Assembly (NCBI RefSeq): GCF_001192835.1 | Contig: NZ_DF968182.1 | Coordinates: 504,349 to 568,348, forward strand | Source of the DNA: Lentimicrobium saccharophilum | GTDB lineage: Bacteria > Bacteroidota > Bacteroidia > Bacteroidales > Lentimicrobiaceae | DNA length: 64,000 bases | Direction: 5' to 3' | Shown: in pieces, positions 36,757-45,216 of the stretch | Numbering within the stretch: position 1 is the first letter of the stretch | Layout of the letters: each line of letters begins with the position of its first letter | Position numbers and translations under genes: made by a program | The notes under the pieces: model-generated | The model's input: the letters and a program-made list of their open reading frames with translations, nothing else | What the model was told of the DNA's origin: nothing | Database searches by the model: none

Positions 36757-38892
36757 ATGAAGGTTTACAAAACAAACGAATTAAGGAATATTGTGCTCAT
36801 CGGGGGTGCCAAAACCGGTAAAACTACTTTGTCGGAATCCATATTGTTTGAGTGCGGCGTTATCAACAGACGCGGTTCAATCGAAGATAAAAATACAGTA
36901 TCGGATTATCGTGAAATTGAGCTGGAACGTCAGAACTCAGTTTCATCAACCGTGCTTTATGCTGAACATAAAGGCCATAAGATCAATATCATTGATGCAC
37001 CCGGTTTTGACGATTTTATCGGCGAAGTTGTTGCGGGCCTGCATGTAGCTGATACCGCATTCATGGTTATCAACGGGCAGAACGGTGTTGAAGTAGGTAC
37101 TGAAATTAACTGGAGGCAGACCAAAGCCATTCATGCACCGGTTGTTTTCCTTGTAAATCACCTTGAGCATGAGAAATCAAGTTTTGAAGAGAGCCTGCGT
37201 CAGCTGAAAACGCAGTTCGGCGCCAGCGTTACTCCGTTTCAGTATCCCGTAAACGAAGGACACAGCTTCAATGCCATCATAGATGTACTTCAGCAGAAAA
37301 TGTTCAAATATCCCGCCACGGGCGGTAAAGCTGAAGTGCTTGATATTCCTGCCGACCAGAAGGATAAGGCCGAAGAAATGCTGAACAGCCTTATTGAAAC
37401 GGCTGCAGAGAATGATGAAGCCCTGATGGAATCCTTCTTTGAGAACGGAACACTTACCCCTGAAGAGCTGGCAAAAGGACTGAAGCTGGGAATCATGAAC
37501 CGGGGAATGTTTCCGGTGTTATGTATTGCAGCCAAGCCCAATTACGGGGTGGATGCACTGCTCGATTTCATCGTAAGTTACATCCCGGCGCCCAACGAAA
37601 TGCCCGGCCGCAATACCAAAGAGGGAAAGGCCCTTAATTTCAACCCGGCCGATCCCGCATCTGCCCTTATTTTTAAAACATCCGTTGAAGAGCACCTTGG
37701 TGAAATTTCATTCTTCAAAGTTTTCTCCGGCGAAATTACCGAAGCCATGGACATGGTAAATGGTGTGAACAGTTCGAAGGAACGCATTTCACAGATGTTT
37801 GCCGTTGCCGGTAAAAAACGTGAGAAACTTGAGAAAGTAGTTGCCGGAGATATCGCTGCCGCCATTAAGCTGAAGAATGTCCGCACCAATCATACGCTTA
37901 ACAGTCCCAAGACCAGTGGTGACGTAATTGAGCCGATTGAGTTTCCTGCTCCCAAGATCACCATGGCCATCAAAGCCAAAAATACTTCTGACGACGAAAA
38001 ACTGGGCGCGGCGCTTACCGAACTGCAGAAAGTTGACCCCACCATCACAGTGGAGTACTCAAAAGAACTGAAGCAGATTATTATGCGCGGTCAGGGGGAA
38101 CTTCATCTGAACATCGCCAAATGGCACCTGGAAAATATCGAAAAGATTCAGATTGAATACTACGCGCCAAAGATTCCTTACCGTGAAACCATCACCAAGC
38201 CGGCCAAAGCCATGTACCGTCACAAAAAGCAGTCCGGGGGTTCAGGACAGTTCGGTGAAGTGCATATGCTGATCCAGCCCTGGAGTGAAGGGATGGCCAA
38301 TCAGACGGAATTCCCCATCCGCGGCACAGAAACTTACGATCTTTCATGGGGTGGTAAACTGGTGTTTAACAACTGTATCGTTGGCGGATCTATAGATGCC
38401 AGGTTTATGCCGGCAATTCTGAAAGGAATTATGGAGAAAATTGAAGAAGGCCCGCTGACCGGATCTTATGCCCGTGACATCGTGGTGAATATTTATGATG
38501 GTAAAATGCACCCGGTTGATTCCAACGAGCTTGCATTCAAACTTGCCGGACGTAATGCATTCAAAGAAGCCTTTAAAAATGCAGGTCCCAAGATTCTCGA
38601 GCCGATTTATGATGTAGAAGTAATGGTTCCCGGCGACCGCATGGGCGATATCATGACCGACCTGCAGGGCCGTCGTGCGATCATCATGGGTATGGACAGC
38701 GAAGGAAACTACCAGATCGTGAAGGCTAAAGTGCCCCTGGCAGAAATGAACCGCTATTCCACCGCCCTCAGTTCGCTCACCAGCGGCAGCGGTACCTACT
38801 CCCTGAAATTTGCCGAGTACTCAATGGTGCCCGGCGATGTTCAGACTGCACTGCTCAAAGCTTACGAAGAACAGGAGAAAGAAGAAGAATAA
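36757..38892 (+). CDS. EF-G paralogue (EF-G2-like) with degenerate GTPase motifs
   Basis: A 711-aa protein with the full domain order of elongation factor G: G domain (1-270), domain II (about 290-380), domains III-V (about 400-700, with GQGELHLNIAKWHLENI and QSGGSGQFGEV). The G domain is altered. The P-loop is kept (GGAKTGKTT, 16-24), but the RGITI switch I motif reads NSVSS, DTPGH reads DAPGF (80-84, catalytic histidine replaced by F84), and NKxD reads NHLE (134-137). GTP hydrolysis and guanine selection are therefore unlikely. A GTPase-deficient EF-G2 that supports translation under starvation has been described in Bacteroides thetaiotaomicron, and this looks like the same type. It is monocistronic with its own promoter and terminator. 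Confidence 0.9.
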   Translation: MKVYKTNELRNIVLIGGAKTGKTTLSESILFECGVINRRGSIEDKNTVSDYREIELERQNSVSSTVLYAEHKGHKINIIDAPGFDDFIGEVVAGLHVADTAFMVINGQNGVEVGTEINWRQTKAIHAPVVFLVNHLEHEKSSFEESLRQLKTQFGASVTPFQYPVNEGHSFNAIIDVLQQKMFKYPATGGKAEVLDIPADQKDKAEEMLNSLIETAAENDEALMESFFENGTLTPEELAKGLKLGIMNRGMFPVLCIAAKPNYGVDALLDFIVSYIPAPNEMPGRNTKEGKALNFNPADPASALIFKTSVEEHLGEISFFKVFSGEITEAMDMVNGVNSSKERISQMFAVAGKKREKLEKVVAGDIAAAIKLKNVRTNHTLNSPKTSGDVIEPIEFPAPKITMAIKAKNTSDDEKLGAALTELQKVDPTITVEYSKELKQIIMRGQGELHLNIAKWHLENIEKIQIEYYAPKIPYRETITKPAKAMYRHKKQSGGSGQFGEVHMLIQPWSEGMANQTEFPIRGTETYDLSWGGKLVFNNCIVGGSIDARFMPAILKGIMEKIEEGPLTGSYARDIVVNIYDGKMHPVDSNELAFKLAGRNAFKEAFKNAGPKILEPIYDVEVMVPGDRMGDIMTDLQGRRAIIMGMDSEGNYQIVKAKVPLAEMNRYSTALSSLTSGSGTYSLKFAEYSMVPGDVQTALLKAYEEQEKEEE

Positions 38893-38915
38893 CCGCTCTT
38901 CCCCTGATACGTTTA

Positions 38916-38942
38916 AAACCCGGGCCTGTTCCGGGTTTTTTT
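38916..38942 (+). terminator. Intrinsic terminator of the EF-G paralogue
   Basis: AAACCCGG (38916-38923) pairs with CCGGGTTT (38931-38938), with a 7-nt loop and a following T-run. Confidence 0.85.
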
Positions 38943-39004
38943 ATGCCTGGATTCTGCCGGAGTATAAATTTGCGCCGTTTTCTGATTCAATACAATCAAA
39001 TAAT

Positions 39005-39012
39005 TATCTTTG
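39005..39012 (+). promoter_or_regulatory. Putative -7 box for the GH30 gene
   Basis: TATCTTTG matches TAnnTTTG, 72 bp before the ATG at 39085. Confidence 0.45.
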
Positions 39013-39084
39013 TAATGTTTAGTTTGTGTAAAACGTACACTAACTTGTAAAAATCAGTAAATCAATTATAAAAAATGGATAACC

Positions 39085-40524
39085 ATGAAAAAAGTTATTT
39101 CTTTAATCCTTCTGCTGGCCTTCGCCAATTTGCTGGTTCAGGCCCAGTCTGATAAATCCTTGCCGGGAAAGGTCAGCATCTACACAACCGCCATGGATAC
39201 CGATCTTCGCCTCACCCCAACGGGCAGCAGCGAATTTGCCGATTTTGGCCAGCCACTCGAAACCCAGATCTGCGTTTTTGTGGATCCGGAAAAGACTTTT
39301 CAGACCTTCCTCGGTATAGGCGGAGCCATCACGGATGCAAGCGCTGAAACCTTCTACAAGCTTCCCGAAAGCAGGCAGAAAGAGATTTTGAGCGCCTATT
39401 TCAGCCGTGATAAGGGAATCGGGTATTCACTTATCCGCACGAATATCCATAGTTGCGATTTTTCAAGTTACAGTTATACTTATGTAAAGGATAACGACAA
39501 AGAACTGAACAGTTTCTCCATCGACCACGATAAAAAATACCGTATTCCGATGATTAAGGCTGCGATGCAGGAAGCCGGCGGTGAGGTTACTTTTTATGCC
39601 AGTCCCTGGAGCCCTCCGGCCTGGATGAAGGATAACAACAATATGTTGCGTGGAGGTAAGCTTAAAAAGGAGTTTTACCAGGCCTGGGCTGATTATTTTG
39701 TAAGGTTCATCAAAAGTTATGAGCAGGAAGGTATCCCGGTTTGGGGTGTTACCATACAGAATGAACCCATGGCTACCCAAAAGTGGGAAAGCTGCATTTT
39801 TACCGCTGAAGAAGAACGTGATTTCCTCAAATACAACCTCGGCCCGACCATGCATAAAGCCGGATTGGGGGATAAAAAAATCGTGATGTGGGACCATAAC
39901 CGCGACCTGGTCTATCAACGCGCCTCAACCTATTTCAGCGATCCGGATGTGGATAAATATGCCTGGGGCATTGGTTTCCACTGGTATGAGGACTGGAGCG
40001 GGGGAGTGCCGGTGTTCGAAAATATCCGCAGGGTGCAGGAAGCTTTTCCGGATAAGCACATGTTGTTTACAGAAGGCTGTGCCGAAAGCTTTGATGCCAA
40101 TCGTTACGAAGCCTGGGTGCTCGGCGAAGAGTACGGCAGGTCAATGATCCATGATTTCAATAACGGCACCGTGGGCTGGACCGACTGGAATATACTGCTC
40201 GATGAAACCGGAGGCCCCAATCATGTCGGGAACTTCTGCTTTGCCCCGGTTCATGCGATTACCGGCACCGGCGAAGTAATCTACACGAATTCTTATTATT
40301 ACATCGGCCACTTTTCAAAATTTATCCATCCCGGAGCCAGGCGCATCATTGCCTCTCCCAGCCGCAGCCAGCTAATCAGCACCGCGTTTAAAAATCCCGA
40401 CGGGTCAACAGTGGTGGTTGTTATGAATGAAACCGAAAAGGCAGCCGATTATTATCTCTGGATTGACGGAAAAGCGGCACCACTGACCAGTCTCCCCAGG
40501 TCGATCATGACCCTGGTATTCTGA
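39085..40524 (+). CDS. Glycoside hydrolase family 30 (glucosylceramidase-like)
   Basis: A 479-aa exported retaining glycosidase. Residues 1-20 are a signal peptide (LLLAFANLLVQAQ). The (beta/alpha)8 domain carries the acid/base E227 in TIQNEP and the nucleophile E330 in MLFTEGC, the standard GH30 pair; FLGIGGAITDASA and YASPWSPPAWMK are also typical. A small beta-domain closes the C-terminus (about 415-479). GH30 members act on beta-1,6-glucan, glucosylceramide or xylan; the subfamily cannot be fixed here, although the overall pattern is closest to the glucosylceramidase/beta-1,6-glucanase branches. It is separate from the polysaccharide locus at 47-64 kb but could act on the same type of material. 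Confidence 0.92.
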   Translation: MKKVISLILLLAFANLLVQAQSDKSLPGKVSIYTTAMDTDLRLTPTGSSEFADFGQPLETQICVFVDPEKTFQTFLGIGGAITDASAETFYKLPESRQKEILSAYFSRDKGIGYSLIRTNIHSCDFSSYSYTYVKDNDKELNSFSIDHDKKYRIPMIKAAMQEAGGEVTFYASPWSPPAWMKDNNNMLRGGKLKKEFYQAWADYFVRFIKSYEQEGIPVWGVTIQNEPMATQKWESCIFTAEEERDFLKYNLGPTMHKAGLGDKKIVMWDHNRDLVYQRASTYFSDPDVDKYAWGIGFHWYEDWSGGVPVFENIRRVQEAFPDKHMLFTEGCAESFDANRYEAWVLGEEYGRSMIHDFNNGTVGWTDWNILLDETGGPNHVGNFCFAPVHAITGTGEVIYTNSYYYIGHFSKFIHPGARRIIASPSRSQLISTAFKNPDGSTVVVVMNETEKAADYYLWIDGKAAPLTSLPRSIMTLVF

Positions 40525-40550
40525 TTGCCGGAGTATTTTTCAAAACAATA

Positions 40551-40589
40551 ATACCGGATGTGTTATCGAATCCATGACACATCCGGTAT
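40551..40589. terminator. Long hairpin between converging genes
   Basis: A perfect 13-bp inverted repeat, ATACCGGATGTGT (40551-40563) and ACACATCCGGTAT (40577-40589), lies between the GH30 and Old Yellow Enzyme genes. Both flanks are only mildly T-rich. It probably terminates both genes. Confidence 0.65.
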
Positions 40590-40610
40590 ATAATTTCTGC
40601 GCTTCCATGT

Positions 40611-41708
40611 TTACCTGCCGGAAAGCGCTCCGTTCAATGTCGGGTAATCAATATAGCCTTCCGGTCCACGGGTGTAAAACGTATCCTTGTCCGGTTCGTT
40701 CAGTGGGGCATTCAGCGCAATTCTGTTCGGGAGGTCGGGGTTTGAAATAAACAACCTCCCAAAGGCAACCAGATCGGCGTAACCGGCATCAACGGCTGCT
40801 ATTGCAGTTTCAGGATTGTAATTCCCGGCTGTAATTAATGTTCCTGAAAAGTATTTCCTGAAATATGCGGCAACCTGCCTGATCATGTGCGGATGCCCGT
40901 CGAGTGGCAGCATCGGCTCAACCAGGTGAAGATATGCCAGCTTCCGTTTATCCAGTGCTGAAATCAGGTAGCCGAACAATCCCGCCGGATCGGGGTCATC
41001 CATACCATACCGGATATTTGAGGGTGAAAGCCTGATGCCGGTCCGTTCTCTGCCGATTTCGGCGCATATTGCATCGGTTACTTCCAGGGTGAACCGGCAA
41101 CGGTTTTCGATGCTGCCACCGTAAGTATCTGTCCTGATATTCGAGGAGGAATGCATAAACTGGTCAGGCAGGTAGGAGTTGGCGGCATGAATTTCCACCC
41201 CGTCGAATCCGGCAAGCATGGCATTGCGGGCGGCTTTGCGGTAATCATCTACAATCCCGGGAATTTCGTCAAGTCTTAGCGGGCGGGCAACTTCCATTGC
41301 TTTCTTACCTTGCGGGGTGGTAATGTAATCGCCTCCCGACAAGGCTGAAGCCGATACCGGCAAGGCATTGTCAGGCTGCAGCAAAGAATGTGAAACGCGA
41401 CCCACATGCCACAGTTGAAGGAAGATCAGGCCGCCGTTATCATGCACGGCGGCGGTCACTTTTCTCCAGCCTTCGACTTGCTCAGGGGTATGGATTCCCG
41501 GGGTGTTCAAATAACCAACACCTTGTGGTGAAATCTGACTGGCTTCAGCGATAATTAACCCTGCAGAGGCCCTTTGTGCATAATAAAGTGCGTTCATTTC
41601 AACAGGCACGCCACCTTCACCGGCACGGCGCCGGGTCAGCGGAGCCATCACAATGCGGTTTTTAAGGGTGAGATTCCTGAGTTTAAGGGGTTGAAGTAAT
41701 GAATTCAT
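40611..41708 (-). CDS. Alkene reductase, Old Yellow Enzyme family
   Basis: A 365-aa FMN-dependent NAD(P)H:flavin oxidoreductase that reduces activated C=C bonds or nitro compounds. The start MNSLLQPLKLRNLTLKNRIVM and PLTRRRA are the usual N-terminus. The substrate-binding pair is in GVEIHAANSYLPDQFMH, and FMN phosphate contacts are in the C-terminal DLVAFGRLFISNPDLP. The open frame continues upstream to 41831, but that part reads through REP repeats; the ATG at 41708 is the real start. Its leader (41709-41780, with CAACTTTG on the minus strand, close to the -7 consensus) occurs again twice at 43.7-43.9 kb within the repeat array. Confidence 0.92.
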   Translation of the reverse strand: MNSLLQPLKLRNLTLKNRIVMAPLTRRRAGEGGVPVEMNALYYAQRASAGLIIAEASQISPQGVGYLNTPGIHTPEQVEGWRKVTAAVHDNGGLIFLQLWHVGRVSHSLLQPDNALPVSASALSGGDYITTPQGKKAMEVARPLRLDEIPGIVDDYRKAARNAMLAGFDGVEIHAANSYLPDQFMHSSSNIRTDTYGGSIENRCRFTLEVTDAICAEIGRERTGIRLSPSNIRYGMDDPDPAGLFGYLISALDKRKLAYLHLVEPMLPLDGHPHMIRQVAAYFRKYFSGTLITAGNYNPETAIAAVDAGYADLVAFGRLFISNPDLPNRIALNAPLNEPDKDTFYTRGPEGYIDYPTLNGALSGR

Positions 41709-41718
41709 CGTTTCTATA

Positions 41719-41825
41719 GGGGTTGTGTAACCATAAACTAAATTTCCGGCACAAAGTTGCAGAGGAAAGCTGGTTTTCTTCCCGTGTTGGTACGCGTCAG
41801 AAGGTAAGACGCGCACCAACACGGG
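41719..41825. repeat. REP-type repeat unit with OYE leader sequence (copy 1)
   Basis: This contains the segment GGTTGTGTAACCATAAAC followed by AATTTCCGGCACAAAGTTGC, which is also found at 43688-43789 and 43790-43891. It ends in a 45-bp palindrome (41781-41825) with 18-nt arms (CCCGTGTTGGTACGCGTC / GACGCGCACCAACACGGG), one mismatch and a 9-nt loop. Confidence 0.85.
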
Positions 41826-41837
41826 AACCATTAACAG

Positions 41838-42023
41838 TATGCGCGCATCTTATTTTCTGACGCGTGCCCCAGCCACAAGCAAAAGATATACCTGCCATCA
41901 AAAAAGCAGTATGCGCGCGTCTTATTTTCTGACGCGTGCCCCAGCCCCAAACAAGAGTTATACCTGCCACCAAAAAGCAGTATGCGCGCGTCTTATTTTC
42001 TGACGCGTGCACCAACCTCAAAT
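41838..42023. repeat. Tandem REP units, about 71-72 bp period, three copies
   Basis: TATGCGCGCGTC (first copy CATC), then TTATTTTCT, then GACGCGTGC, begins at 41838, 41910 and 41981. Each unit contains an imperfect hairpin, followed in the first two by a spacer (CCCAGCC.CAA...TATACCTGCCA). The third copy starts the 776-bp duplicated RAYT segment. Confidence 0.85.
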
Positions 42024-42756
42024 TGATCCGGGTCGTAACGAGAATGTTGTTAACTGTTATATTGTCTCTAATTCAATACTTTGAATAATTATTTCCAAAG
42101 GTGCGCTCAATTCAGCATAGTTTCTGGCTGAACTATAATAGTAATCTTCCGGCAACTCAACTATTCCAGCCTTAACAGGATTCAGATGGATGTAATTCAA
42201 CTTTTGAAAGAAGAATTTATTCGAGTATATCATTTCCGGATGATAACCATCTTGCCATACTTTCAGATATTTATTTCGTCTGACATCTGATGCTGCTTTT
42301 TTAAAAGCCTCAATCAAGTTTGAATTCACAGTATCGTATTTCAGAACCCTGATCATTTCACTGGATGTGAATTTTTTCAGATCTCTCATGACTGGTCCGG
42401 GACCTCTCCCCACAGCCCGTATTATCATGTGTAAATGGGTAGGCATTATGCAATAGGCAAACAATTCAAGACCTTTATTATCCATGCAATACCGGATAGA
42501 ATTTACAATGATATCAGCATATACGGAAGACCGGAACAATGGCATCCATTCAATGATGGAAAATGTTACAAAATATGGCAATTCAGGATCAATAGCTTTG
42601 TATTTCTCTGACATAAGCCGGATTTTTTTACAGACTGATCAATCGATAATTAAGATAAAAGCCAATATTTGGTATCAATAAAGATAAAGAAATTGATTTT
42701 ATTGAGTAACATGATGAGTGTTGGTACGCGTCAGAAGATAAGACGCGCACCAACAC
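41981..42756 (-). repeat. 776-bp duplicated RAYT segment, copy 1
   Basis: It runs from a REP hairpin on one side to a REP hairpin on the other, with the RAYT gene between. The second copy is 930 bp further on, at 42911-43686. The copies differ by scattered substitutions, visible in both DNA and protein. Confidence 0.85.
42057..42614 (-). CDS. REP-associated tyrosine transposase (RAYT), copy 1
   Basis: A 185-aa Y1/HUH-type transposase of the IS200/IS605-related TnpA-REP family. The HUH motif is H60-L-H62 in IMPTHLHMII, and the likely nucleophile is Y141 in KLNYIHLNPVKAG. Such domesticated enzymes bind and cut single-stranded REP hairpins and are thought to spread REP sequences, but are not themselves flanked by transposon ends. 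REP-type palindromes (GACGCGCACCAAC core) lie directly on both sides, as expected for a RAYT. A second copy with about a dozen residue differences lies 930 bp away on the same strand. Confidence 0.92.
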   Translation of the reverse strand: MSEKYKAIDPELPYFVTFSIIEWMPLFRSSVYADIIVNSIRYCMDNKGLELFAYCIMPTHLHMIIRAVGRGPGPVMRDLKKFTSSEMIRVLKYDTVNSNLIEAFKKAASDVRRNKYLKVWQDGYHPEMIYSNKFFFQKLNYIHLNPVKAGIVELPEDYYYSSARNYAELSAPLEIIIQSIELETI

Positions 42757-42935
42757 GGGAACCATTAACAGTATGCGCGCGTCTTATTTTCTGACGCGTG
42801 CAAACTGCCTTAATAAATCCACACTGAACCAATAACAGTTTGCACAGGTCTTATCTTCTGACTCATGCCCCAGCCACAAACTAGAATTATACCTGCCATC
42901 AAAAACGCAGTATGCGCGCGTCTTATTTTCTGACG
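42719..42935. repeat. REP palindromes between the two RAYT genes
   Basis: There is a full palindrome (42719-42760, TTGGTACGCGTC...GACGCGCACCAA). A TATGCGCGCGTC hairpin unit starts at about 42772. A degenerate unit (ACAGGTCTTATCTTCTGACT) lies at about 42844, and another intact unit starts at 42911. Confidence 0.85.
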
Positions 42936-43686
42936 CGTGCACCAACCTCAAACCGATCCGGGGCGCAGCAGGAATATCGTTAACTGTTATAGTGTCTCTA
43001 ATTCAATACTTTGAATAATTATTTCCAAAGGTGCGCTCAATTCGGCATAGTTTCTGGCTGAACTATAATAGTAATCTTCCGGCAGCTCAACAATTCCACC
43101 CTTTACAGGATTCATATGGATGTAATTCAGCTTTTGAAAGAAGAATTTATTCGAGTATATCATTTCCGGATGATAACCATCTTGCCATACTTTCAGATAT
43201 TTATTTCGTCTGATATCTGATGCTGCTTTTTTAAAAGCCACAATCATGTTTAAATTCTCAGTATCGTATTTCAGAGCTCTGGTTATTTCACTGGATGTGA
43301 ATTTTTTCAGATCTCTCATTATTGGTCCGGGCCCTTTCCCCACAGCCCGTATTATCATGTGTAAATGGGTAGGCATTATGCAATAGGCAAACAATTCAAG
43401 ACCTTTATTATCCATGCAATACCGGATAGAATTTACAATGATATCAGCATAATCAGAAGACCGGAACAATGGCATCCATTCAATGATGGAAAATGTTACA
43501 AAATATGGCAATTCAGGATCAATAGCTTTATATTTCTCTGACATAAGCCGGATTTTTTTACAGACTGATCAATCGATAATTAAGATAAAAGCCAATATTT
43601 GGTATCAATAAAGATAAAGAAATTGATTTTATTGAGTAACATGATGAGTGTTGGTACGCGTCAGAAGATAAGACGCGCACCAACAC
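42911..43686 (-). repeat. 776-bp duplicated RAYT segment, copy 2
   Basis: Same limits as copy 1 (41981-42756). Beyond the right limit the two copies diverge: copy 1 continues into another TATGCGCGCGTC unit, copy 2 into the repeated OYE-leader unit. Confidence 0.85.
42987..43544 (-). CDS. REP-associated tyrosine transposase (RAYT), copy 2
   Basis: A 185-aa near-twin of the RAYT at 42057-42614. The HxH motif (H60, H62) and the tyrosine in KLNYIHMNPVKG are kept, so both copies look potentially active. Differences are conservative and scattered (for example S-V-Y to S-D-Y near residue 31, L to M in NYIHMNP, A to G in VKGG), with no stop or frameshift, which suggests that both have stayed under selection since the duplication. 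REP palindromes flank it on both sides. Confidence 0.92.
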   Translation of the reverse strand: MSEKYKAIDPELPYFVTFSIIEWMPLFRSSDYADIIVNSIRYCMDNKGLELFAYCIMPTHLHMIIRAVGKGPGPIMRDLKKFTSSEITRALKYDTENLNMIVAFKKAASDIRRNKYLKVWQDGYHPEMIYSNKFFFQKLNYIHMNPVKGGIVELPEDYYYSSARNYAELSAPLEIIIQSIELETL

Positions 43687-43891
43687 TGGGGGTTGTGTAT
43701 CCATAAGCTAAATTTCCGGCACAAAGTTGCAGAGAAAGACTGGTTTTTGATGTTGGTACGCGTCAGAAGATAAGACGCGCACCAACACTGGGGGTTGTGT
43801 ATCCATAAACTAAATTTCCGGCACAAAGTTGCTGAGGAAGACTGGTTTTTGATGTTGGTACGCGTCAGAAGACTAAGATGCGCACCAACTT
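43651..43891. repeat. REP palindrome followed by two tandem 102-bp REP + OYE-leader units
   Basis: A palindrome at 43649-43686 precedes units at 43688-43789 and 43790-43891. Each unit consists of the OYE leader (GGGTTGTGTATCCATAA, CCGGCACAAAGTTGC) and one TTGGTACGCGTCAGAAGA palindrome. The last palindrome is degenerate (AAGACTAAGATGCGCACCAA). Confidence 0.85.
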
Positions 43892-43959
43892 GGTAGTTCT
43901 ATGCTTTTCAAAATAAAAGTCCGGCGCTGCGGGGCACCGGACCAGATTTATGGTTTCAG

Positions 43960-45200
43960 TTAAACAGTCTTTTTATAAACGATAGCGACCACGGTGCGGT
44001 CGTCACCGCCCATATTGATGGTGAGTCCGTAAGGTTTTTCCGTCGGTATGCTGATCTGGGCTGCACCGGCCTTACCGGTTAGTTGTTCCCAGATGGTAAC
44101 AGCCTGATGCACGCCGGTGGCCCCGGTGGGATGCCCCCAGCCGATCAGTCCGCCGGTGGTGTTGAAAGGAATCTTCCCGTCGCGGGCGGTATGCCCTTCC
44201 AGCACAAAGTCTGCCCCCTTACCCTGAGGGGCCAGGCCAATGGCTTCCACCCCGAGAATTCCGGCAATGGTAAAGCAGTCATGGGTTTCCACGGTAGCCA
44301 GGTCGCCGGCCGTTATTCCTGCCGATTCCAGGGCAATTTTTACGGCATGGGCAACGGTATCCAGCCTTGCCGGATCGGCAGGCAGGGCGGTCAGGTCGTC
44401 GGCAGCATGGCCGATGCCTAATATTTCAACGGCATCTTTTGGTGCAACACCGCAGCGCTTCAGTCCTTCTTCCGTTACAATGGCGATGGCAGAAGCGCCA
44501 TCGGAAACCTTGGAGCAGTCAAATACATTCAGATGGTCGGTAAAACTCCTGGGATTCGGTTCCGTTAAAGCCAGCGCTTCCAGGTCTGCGGTTTTGTTTT
44601 CATATTCCTGGGCGGTAGGGCAGAGGCGGGCATTTTCAATGGCATTGCGGTACCAGCGGGCAAAAGCCTTACGGGATTTCTCCCTGCCATATTTCTCAAA
44701 ATAGGCCCCGGCCCGGTCGCTGAACTGTCCGGGAAGAAATAGGCATGGCCTTCCTTCCTCCGCTGAAACCACCCGGCTCCCGCAAGAATGTCGGCTCCGT
44801 AAATGGCTTTCACGGTATTCTGAACTTCAACACCAAGGGCCAGTACAACTTCGGCTGAACCCGAAAGGGCCGATTTGATACCGGTCACCAGAGCCAGACC
44901 ACCTGAAGCACAGGCGCCCTCAACACGTGTGGATGGTTTCAATCGTAATTGCGGATCTATCATTCCTAAAAAGGCGCCAAGATGTGCCTGTTTGTTGAAC
45001 CGGGAAGCCATGAAATTACCGACAACCCCCTCGTCAACATTCCCGGCTCCGCCTATCTGCTGAAGCGCTCCAAGTCCTGCTTCCTTCAGATAATGTTCTA
45101 ATCCGGGACGTTCCTTTTTCGGGTTGAATTCTCTTCTTCCGGTTCCCATCGAAATGGTATTGTAACCGGCAATCATAAATATCTTCTTACTGGGTTTCAT
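43960..45200 (-). pseudogene. Thiolase (acetyl-CoA acetyltransferase, SCP2-type) with a frameshift
   Basis: Two overlapping frames together make one ~410-aa thiolase. The upstream part (45200 to about 44733) has the nucleophile C97 in VEGACASGG. The downstream part (about 44733 to 43960) has GHPTGATG with the catalytic histidine, and NMGGDDRTVV near the end. The join is at the GGG run 44731-44733 (CCC on the coding strand): frame 1 reads ..HAYFFP and the protein continues in the other frame as GQFSDRAGAYFEKY. One missing base in that run explains the break. Either the gene is inactivated, or this is a sequencing error in a homopolymer. It is the last gene of an operon with a 3-hydroxyacyl-CoA dehydrogenase and an enoyl-CoA hydratase, so a thiolytic step of fatty-acid or similar acyl-CoA breakdown is expected. 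Confidence 0.85.
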
Positions 45201-45216
45201 CCGTTTGATCGTTTAT

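Noticed and set aside
43629-43826. 65-codon frame with an internal 34-residue repeat
   Set aside because: It is a read-through of the tandem 102-bp REP units, not a gene.
41838-43891. Possible CRISPR array
   Set aside because: Repeats are palindromic, irregularly spaced and interleaved with transposase genes; spacers are themselves repeated and no cas gene is present.
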